A DNA stretch of 64,000 nucleotides from Liopterus haemorrhoidalis (Eukaryota; Arthropoda; Insecta; Coleoptera; Dytiscidae). The notes beneath the pieces were generated by a model, which worked only from the letters and a program-made list of their open reading frames with translations, was not told the DNA's origin and ran no database searches. Below, piece by piece: positions 57,064 to 64,000 of the stretch. Where the stretch lies: assembly GCA_963971575.1 (NCBI GenBank), contig OZ020611.1, forward strand, positions 202,168,419-202,232,418. The letters run 5' to 3'. The position numbers and the translations under genes were made by a program. Position 1 is the first letter of the stretch. Every line of letters starts with the position of its first letter.

Positions 57064-57660
57064 CAGTGGCGTGTTCAGGGGGGGGGGCACTGTGGGCACG
57101 TGAAGAAGTATGTTCTTATTTATTGAGACAGTTCAGACAGATTTTTTGGATAATATTGTCATAAAAATCAGCCAGTTTTGCACTGTTATTTTCATATCGT
57201 CGTCTACCACCCAGAAATTTCTTGATATGAGAGAATAAAAATCACTTGGCGCAAGATCGGTACGATATTATGCGGAAAAGTGTTCCAGTGAAATTCGGCA
57301 AGTCAAGTGTATATATTATATTTAAATGTATATATGGACCGCCTCGATAGGGGTCCGTCAACTTTAAAAAACATTACAGGAGATCCATGATGACAAAAAT
57401 ACTGAGAAATACTGATCTATATCATCAAATTGTATTTCGTTTATTATATTCGCGTACCAACTACGTATATATGACTAGAATGGTCCTTTATTACTAATTA
57501 ACAAAAATCAGCTTGATTGACAAAGGCCACGGCAAATTTTTCAGACAGGGACCCGTGTACGCTTGATTCGCCCTTGCTTGGCGGGTCACAAAAAAATTAT
57601 GTTACCCCCCTCGTGCATCATAAGTGGTCCCCCTAACCATGAGTCCTGGATACGCTACTG
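57064..57660. mobile_element. hAT-type element carrying a mariner scrap
   Basis: Starts CAGTGGCGTGTTCAGGGGGG and ends TGAGTCCTGGATACGCTACTG, inverted hAT-like tips. The flanks GATATTGC (57056-57063) and AATATTGC (57661-57668) agree in 7 of 8 positions: an aged 8-bp duplication. On the - strand at 57120-57300 weak mariner C-terminal text is visible over frame changes (YRTDLAPSDFYS, KFLGGRRRYENNSA). Confidence 0.8.
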
Positions 57661-58109
57661 AATATTGCAGTCTCTCATATGTATTGGTGGGACTAAATTG
57701 ATACGTTTAATTAGCTCATAATATACAAATCCACGAAGCATATCTATAAAACGAACTGATGGTTTATATTAACACCCCTCTAATGTGCAGTTAGATTTAT
57801 CCAGACGATTTTTCGTCTACTGCACAATTTTATTGGTTGGTCCTTCACATTTTAAATTTCTTCTACCTTCATTCATATACAGCTGATAATCGTAAACTAT
57901 AAAAATGCAATAAGTATGCAAACTTATGAGAAAATGATCCAAATCATTCTCTGAAGGAAGAATAAACTTTAGGAGTAACACAGCCCTTCGACAACTTCCG
58001 AAATAGTAGCAGGACTTGGGGAAATGGTTCAGGCTGGCCGGCGAATGGGAGACATTTCTATACATTAGTGTTCGATAGTGAGCGTTTCTTTCGAGACAGC
58101 TAACATATT

Positions 58110-58464
58110 TAGGGATGTTCCGATACTACTGATACGATATCGGTATCGATATTTTTCATTCGATATCGCGATTTTAGTATCGATACTAATCGTCCGATAC
58201 TTTACTTATATCAGTACATTTGACCCAGTATCGTTTTTTTTTTCCAATCCGCTACTGATTTGGAACGATATGAAGACAATCTTCCCTAACTTATATAAAT
58301 TTGCTCAGAAATTTTTGTCTGTAGTAGCAACGTCTGTTCCTTCAGAGCTCTTATTTTCGAGAGCAGGAGCCACTGTATGCAGCGACAGAAATATGCTGCT
58401 GGGCGAATGGCTAACTAAACTTCTTTTTCTCGGTGCTTGCAATGAAGAAGAGTGGAGTGTTTAA
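58110..58464 (+). pseudogene. hAT element fragment with C-terminal dimerisation domain
   Basis: TAGGGATGTTCCGATACTAC at 58110 is a hAT-type tip, followed by GATATCGGTATCGATA-rich subterminal DNA. From about 58240 the + strand reads IFPNLYKFAQKFLSVVATSV, PSELLFSRAGATVCSDRNML and LTKLLFLGACNEEEW, the hAT C-terminal dimerisation domain (P.l...A..yLsipATSvpSERvFS.aG.i.s..RnrL....v..LlFL). The tip and the C-terminus are only about 130 bases apart, so almost the whole transposase is deleted. No right end was found. Confidence 0.82.
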
Positions 58465-58625
58465 TTATATTTTAAACAATCACTCCTATATTTTAAACAA
58501 TCACCTATAGGCGCCATTGCTTTACCATTTTTTAATACCAACCTGCATTATAATTTCAAAGGTACAAACTACTGAAATCAAAATTTCTTCTTAGTTTGTT
58601 TTTACAAAAGTGAACAGCGTATATA

Positions 58626-59044
58626 GGCTATTCCAAACGTTTATGCGGAACTAGATTTGGAAATCTAGTAATTTTTATCTATTAATTCGGACTTTTGGTT
58701 ATTTTGTTTAAGCTTTGTTAATCATACACACATTGCAAATTCTAGATTAAATTGATTGTCATTATAAATGTTGCATTTTAATTGTATTTTGTCATCCTTA
58801 ATAAAAAAAATTGCCATTTATTTATTTGTTTTGTCTTCAATATATGTAAAAAAGTAAAATTTTTAATAAATGTCATTCGTTTCCATTGTTCCACTCACAG
58901 AACAGTTTCGCAATGTTGGAATTTTAAATTTTCACATACCAACCTGAAAAAATAAATAACCCATGCAAGGTCCGTTCTCGTGACTCGTGACAGCCTAAAA
59001 GAACGAAATTCCCATTTAGTTCCACCTAAACGTTTGGAATAGCC
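58626..59044. mobile_element. TIR family M2, complete copy
   Basis: GGCTATTCCAAACGTTTATG CGGAACTA and its inverse (TTAGTTCCACCTAAACGTTT GGAATAGCC) enclose 419 bp. Related single ends lie at 23652 and 46620. No coding content; superfamily not determined and no clear target duplication. Confidence 0.85.
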
Positions 59045-59045
59045 T

Positions 59046-60105
59046 TTATACTTTAATCTGTTTATTATTGTAAAACAATTAAATTGTTATTATAAGAATA
59101 AAATGTTTTTTACGTGTTATAGAAAATATATTAATTTTTCCTTTCGATTCTTGAAAATAATTATTATGAAGTTAAAACATTAAATATAAGATTTTAAACA
59201 AAAAGGCAATTTTAGTAATAGTACAATTATAAATCACATGCAATTATTAATGATCAACGGTATTAATTTAAACTTATAATCACTAAAAATATTAAATAAC
59301 AGACAATCGCTGAACGACACTTGCAGGTGATTTATTGATGGCGCTTCATTATTAATACGGATTTAATAATTGGACTGCTCTTAATGACCGTCTTCCGCTA
59401 ACTCTTTTGTTATTCAAATTCATAATTGGATTAGTGGACTGCTGGCGGTGGCAGTACTTTCGGACATTGATTTTTTTGTGTTACCTCAGGAAAAGTGTCA
59501 TTAGTTAAAATCTCCTCCCCCTTCGCGCTACATATGCATAAAGTACATTCACATACCCGGTATCTTATATTATAATTAAAATTATTTGCTATCAATTTAA
59601 TTTACGGTCAATTGTCTTACCTCAGCCTCTCAGTTACGTCTCTTGCTTCCTGTTTTTTCGTATGAAGAGTCCATGTTTACTTAAAAATTGTTACAGGAAT
59701 ATGTATGCAGCTACTGAGATTTTCATATTTACATACTTTGTTAGTTACATAATAATTTCGTAGAACTACTTAAAATAATTGTAATCGCATGTAGTAAATT
59801 GTAGAAACCATTTTGTTTGTAAAACAAAAATAAAAATAAAGAAATAAGAAAGTATGACATATATTAAAACAAGTTATTTACATACAGTAATAATAATTAC
59901 TTAGACAGTTTTGTCAATAGAAAACTCATTTACAAACTAGAAATATAAATAATAACATTATTAAAGATTCTAACGGATGAGAATGAGAGTGAAATTATGC
60001 TTCTAAAACACAGTGACTTAGCCAAGAATTAATGAAGGGATGAATCGATGGAATGGACAGAGTCGACTTTTTCCCAAGTTGGTCAAGACACTGTTTTTAA
60101 TGATG
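59046..60105. other. 3' flank of the - strand gene
   Basis: Contains no recognised element. It should include the 3' untranslated region of the gene at 60109-61157. On the - strand the first clear AATAAA lies only near 59060 (TTTATT on +), so the poly-A site is not fixed. Confidence 0.45.
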
Positions 60106-60108
60106 ATC

Positions 60109-61157
60109 TTAGAACACTCTACATTGTGGTACTGCTGGGGCATATATCGCCCCAGAATATAACTTCTTGGGTACCGTTCTCCATCCGAAGATTAGTGCTT
60201 TAGCAAATGGTTCTTCATCGCATCCTCCGCAGACTTTCATAACTGCCATTACTTCAGCTTCAGCTGGCTCTCTTTCATCACTTTGTTGTTGTTGTTTAAT
60301 AACTGGTTGGTTACCAACGAAGGTGGCTAAACCTGTTAAATACTCCTGTCCGAAACCTAATGAACCATCATCTATTATTGTATCACCAGCTAGAACTAAT
60401 TCTCTTCGATCAGTCTCTAATGGGATTTGTCTCTTGGATTTCTTAGTTCCTTCCGCGTTGTTACGTTTAAACAATTGATGATCTGAGATTGTACTATCTA
60501 TAAACTGGACATTAGCTGGATTTGTTAAAGATGGGTGAGTTAAACCTCCAGTTATTGAACCACCGGTAAAGTGAGATGTTTGAATAGGAGCGCCTATTTG
60601 GCTGGATCGTACGAAACTCTGAGCAACTCCTGGACTTTGTAAATCTGATTGGAAGTCGAATCCTTGCAGTCCATTTCCGAATGTTATACTTTGTTGAGCA
60701 ATTGGTTGTTGTGGAATTTGTTGTGGAATTTGCTGTGGAATTTGCTGTGGTTGTTGAGCTGGTTGTACGAATTGTTGAGGTTGTTGAGATTGTTGTGAAG
60801 CTGCTCCTAAAAATTGTTGTGTTACTAAGTTGCCAGCGAATTGTCCATTAACAAGTTGTGCGTTGAATTGTTGGCCGTTTGGTAGTTGACCAGGGACCAT
60901 GATTGGTTGAGGTTGTTGAGGTTGGTTAGCGAGATTTAATTGGAGAGCTGGGTTGATCTGGCCTGAAGTGAGGAGCGGGTGAGTCGGTTGGTTTGATCTT
61001 CCAGCTGGAGCTGGGGGTGCAGGAGTTGTGATAGCCTGACCGTTGTGGTCGAAGTGATGGACATGGTGATGTTTGTGATCCTTATGAGCTTTTCCGGCGG
61101 TTAAGGCTACACTGTACATTTGTGCCATTGTTACTTCTCCCAACATTCCTCCTGCTC
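60109..61157 (-). CDS. Gln/Pro-rich, probably secreted protein, terminal coding exon
   Basis: The - strand is open from the acceptor TTTTTATCATTTCAG (ending at 61158) to the stop at 60109-60111, 348 codons after a split codon. The open frame extends upstream into the intron, but MRFFIIS there is intronic, and the true start is in an unseen exon. The order is: AGGMLGEVTMAQMYSVALTA; a His-rich run (HKDHKHHHVHHFDHNG); a Pro/Ala stretch; a long Gln/Pro/Asn-rich middle with IPQQ repeats near residue 150; two dibasic sites (LFKRNN and KKSKRQI); an acidic DTIIDDGSLGFGQEY part; and a C-terminus with CGGCDEEPFAKALIFGWRTV and PQCRVF. The split first codon, lack of an internal start and polar composition fit an extracellular or cuticle-associated insect protein whose signal peptide lies on exon 1. 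Family not named; function unknown. Confidence 0.8.
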
Positions 61158-64000
61158 CTGAAATGATAAAAAAACGCAAAATATTATAGCATTTTATTAG
61201 AATGTAGTAAAATCGAAGTATAAAGAATAAAGCTATAACAGAGACACAGACAAAAATTGATTTTTTTGTGGATATTGTCTTATATTCGTCTGACGCGTAG
61301 AAACCTAATATTAGGCCGAAAAAAAAAAACAGAGGTAGCCTACAATTTTATTAATATAGGTGATAGATAGGTGATAGAAGAAGTAAGTATTAGTTTATAA
61401 AGATATTTTAAAAAAGAGGGCAGGCTAACATTTCATAGGTTCTGAGCCCCTTTGTGAATTTTCTTTTTTTTAACGTGTCCATATATTTATGATCTAAGGC
61501 TAAAACTATACATAATATTAAATAAAATTATAAGATATAATTAAACCAATTTTCCAACAAAATTTAAATTTTTATGTCCTAAAATATTTTCGGCAAAAAT
61601 TTTGTGACTCTAATTTTAGCCCAAATATAAATAGTTTTGGAGTGAAGGTTATGAAACAAATATTTTAAAAAATTAGGATTTCCTAGTTTTTGAGTTAGAT
61701 CCGATTTGGGTCCGTTTTTTGCCTATAATTTTAAAACTTTTGCCCAAACTTCAAAATGGACCAAATTTTGTTGATCTATGACAAAATATACATATTTGTA
61801 CCAATTATCAATAAACTTGGAGACACAAATTTTTTGCCTAAAAATCACGATTTTTTACCCCTTACGATTTTTTCGATTTTTGACCATTTTCAATGGTTTT
61901 GCATTACTGCCCATACAATACTTAATAATTGGTTTATTACAAGTCAATTAGGATCTCAAGATTTCAATAATTTCAACCGCAAAAAAAAAAAAAACAGATA
62001 TAGCCTTCAATTTTATTAATATAGATTTGTCAATATGCTAATGAGCTCAAGGATCAACTCAACATCGGGCATTTAACATTTAAGATATACAGTTAGTTAG
62101 TTAGTTAAAATTTTTGGCGCACAGCAACAAAGACTATTTGCTAAACTACATATTAAAAACAATTTAAAATATATACATATTTGTTTTTCTCAGTATTCAA
62201 ATATCAGTATTTTGATGGACAATTTTTACCGAACAGGCGGATCGACAGACAGACACATGAGTGTCCGTTCAAGGGTTTCGTAGTTATATCTACGAAATCT
62301 TAATATTATATTATGTTATTATCTGTCTCATTTTGTAATACGTAACTAACAGGGAAAGATCATTTTGTATGTTGTATATTGACAATACATTTATAATATT
62401 ATCATAGTATTGGTTCACATGGATACACCAAAGTCTGTTTACACCAGTCACCAAAATAACCAGATCTAGGTCGTATTACAAATTGAGACGGATTATATCA
62501 TTTATGTATACAGGGATAATAGGGCAGATTAAAATGTTACGCTAATTTCGGCTAGACATATAGACTTACACTAGGTCTACTATCGTGATATGAGTGGCAA
62601 TTTAAGCGATTCTTGGCTATACCTACGGAATCCTACAAACACCAAATAACATGCCGCATAATGACGTTGAAAAATATCAAAATTGTATTCCAATTTACAG
62701 CTGAAACTCCCAACTTAACAAAGAACCAATCAGATTACTTCGTTGACCCGAACTCACCCGAGGTACAACGATAATATTTTGCGAACTTCATATTTGTTAT
62801 TAACTCATTGGCGTGTAGAGAAAAACAGGGTTCCAAAAACAGTGTTCATTTAATAATTAATTGGTATAAGGTAATAAAAATCAAATCTACGCCTATGTGT
62901 ACATGTCCTTGGAAATAAGTTTGATAAGTAAATGTTTCTGTTAAGTATTACATAACGCTTAGGAATTAATGATCTCAATGTATGATGAATAGAATTCCAT
63001 TCTACCATGGCCAATAACGCGATTCTGTTCGCGCTTGCCAAGTAACTGTTGTTTTTTTTTTTTGTCAGTTATAGAACAGAATTCTATTATTCGTAATCCC
63101 ACTAGTGATCTTCAATCGCGTAAAAATATAAAAAGATTTTCTACTTATTTTTTGTTGTTTGTTTTAAAAATCATGTTTACCAGGACGACTTCTGAGATGT
63201 TTCCTTTTTCTTCTAAAAGATATATTCAATGGATTTGGATTTATTTGGCGAAAAAACAAATTAAGACATTAGTCTACTAAATTGAGGAAAGCATTTCACG
63301 ATTCGGTTAATATACATAATTTGTTATAGAGAATAAATTGCCCAATGGCACAAATAACATAATGTCAAGGTTAGAATCAAAGATAAACACTGAACAATAG
63401 AAATTGGTTGTAAGCTAATTGACATATAATTAGAAATTTAGCAGCTCTCAATTCAATTACTCAAACGTTTTAATTGGTCACACTGAATCAACTAATTTCT
63501 TCTAAATTATTAAGTATACTCGTAAATTCAATTTACCTATTTTTGAATGAGGATTCGATTAAATAATAAAAGAGGGAATTAACCCTTTCGCGACGTGCTA
63601 TTTTCCTATTAGCAGTGCCTATAAAGCCGCATTCAGAGCTGTTTAAATTAAGAGGTTGTAGACTGTGCTTTGTTAGCTGTAACTTATGTTTCTATGCATT
63701 CTTTTTAACGTCGCTCATAGCGTTCAAAGCGAATTAGAAATTAATACGTTACGAATAGTCCGCCATCTGTGAAATTTGAAACCTACTATTTAGCTTCGTA
63801 AAATATTTTATATGTATTATCGTTCTTATAATTCTGTTGTCTTAGATTTTAACTACCTAATTACCTAAATTGATCATATTTACTGTCCGTCTTTGTAATT
63901 TTGAGCAAGATTTGTTAATTATAACATTATGTTAGGTTATGTAAAGGCATTCGATAACTACGGTGTCACCGATAGAATGCGACAGAGAATGTGTTTATAT
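61158..64000. other. intron of the - strand gene and unassigned DNA
   Basis: Begins with the acceptor-side intron of the gene at 60109-61157. No exon with a signal peptide was recognised up to 64000. A block A(n)-CAG-A-G/T-GTAGCCT-type (near 61320-61360) recurs at 61981-62026 with AATTTTATTAATATAG. At 62225-62290 CAGACAGACACATGAGTG resembles 26365-26385. Other parts are plain AT-rich DNA. Confidence 0.4.

Noticed and set aside
61158..61179. In-frame ATG at 61179 as start of the Gln/Pro-rich protein (MRFFIIS...).
   Set aside because: The segment ends in TTTTTATCATTTCAG, a good acceptor, and the peptide is not a complete signal sequence; the start is more likely in a separate upstream exon.

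Overview
This is a non-coding-rich, AT-rich stretch of an animal nuclear genome, almost certainly an insect. Three exons on the + strand join in phase into the N-terminal part of a conserved arthropod protein of the SRCIN1/p140Cap - sickle tail (KIAA1217) family with an AIP3/Bud6-type domain. The repeats are typical of insects: many mariner/Tc1, hAT and PIF/Harbinger remnants, R2-type and RTE/CR1-like LINE tails, a Penelope-like GIY-YIG endonuclease and a short TTAGG run. The order cannot be fixed from sequence alone.

Host genes. (1) AIP3-domain gene, + strand: exons 43743-43914, 53644-53842 and 56792-56978, with exact GT/AG borders and matching phases. A fourth candidate, a 39-nt microexon at 48573-48611, lies in the 9.7-kb intron; it has AG/GT borders, is phase-symmetric and would add 13 residues. 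The gene starts left of the window or in unrecognised upstream exons and continues to the right. (2) A single long coding exon on the - strand (60109-61157) for a Gln/Pro-rich, probably secreted protein with a His-rich N-terminal stretch, dibasic sites and a conserved-looking Cys-containing C-terminus. Its first exon, presumably carrying the signal peptide, was not found.

Everything else is repeat-derived or unassigned. 0-5 kb: deleted mariner and a MITE. 6.9-10.2 kb: a degenerate CTGT-type tract broken by four elements (small TA-type MITE, hAT with 8-bp target duplication, second MITE copy, Harbinger). 10.9-19.7 kb: R2-like endonuclease tail, deleted mariner, a 1.4-kb Tc1/mariner element with iterated terminal repeats, a tRNA-like SINE, a solo LTR and LINE fragments. 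21.4-24.1 kb: mariner tail, two abutting Harbinger-type elements sharing TTA sites, the second with a MADF domain interrupted by a foldback element. 26-35 kb: Penelope fragment, Harbinger, MITE, a repeat family with different tRNA-like modules in its two copies, and a ~670-bp near-perfect hairpin. 38-43.2 kb: decayed mariner and a run of LINE 3' ends. The introns of the AIP3 gene hold hAT and Harbinger MITEs and one mariner.

No operon, CRISPR, intact rRNA/tRNA gene or clearly active transposase was seen. The best leads are the microexon, the long hairpins with possible hammerhead cores, the tRNA-module swap and the secreted Q/P-rich gene. All transposase and LINE assignments rest on recognising protein motifs by eye; no database search was run.
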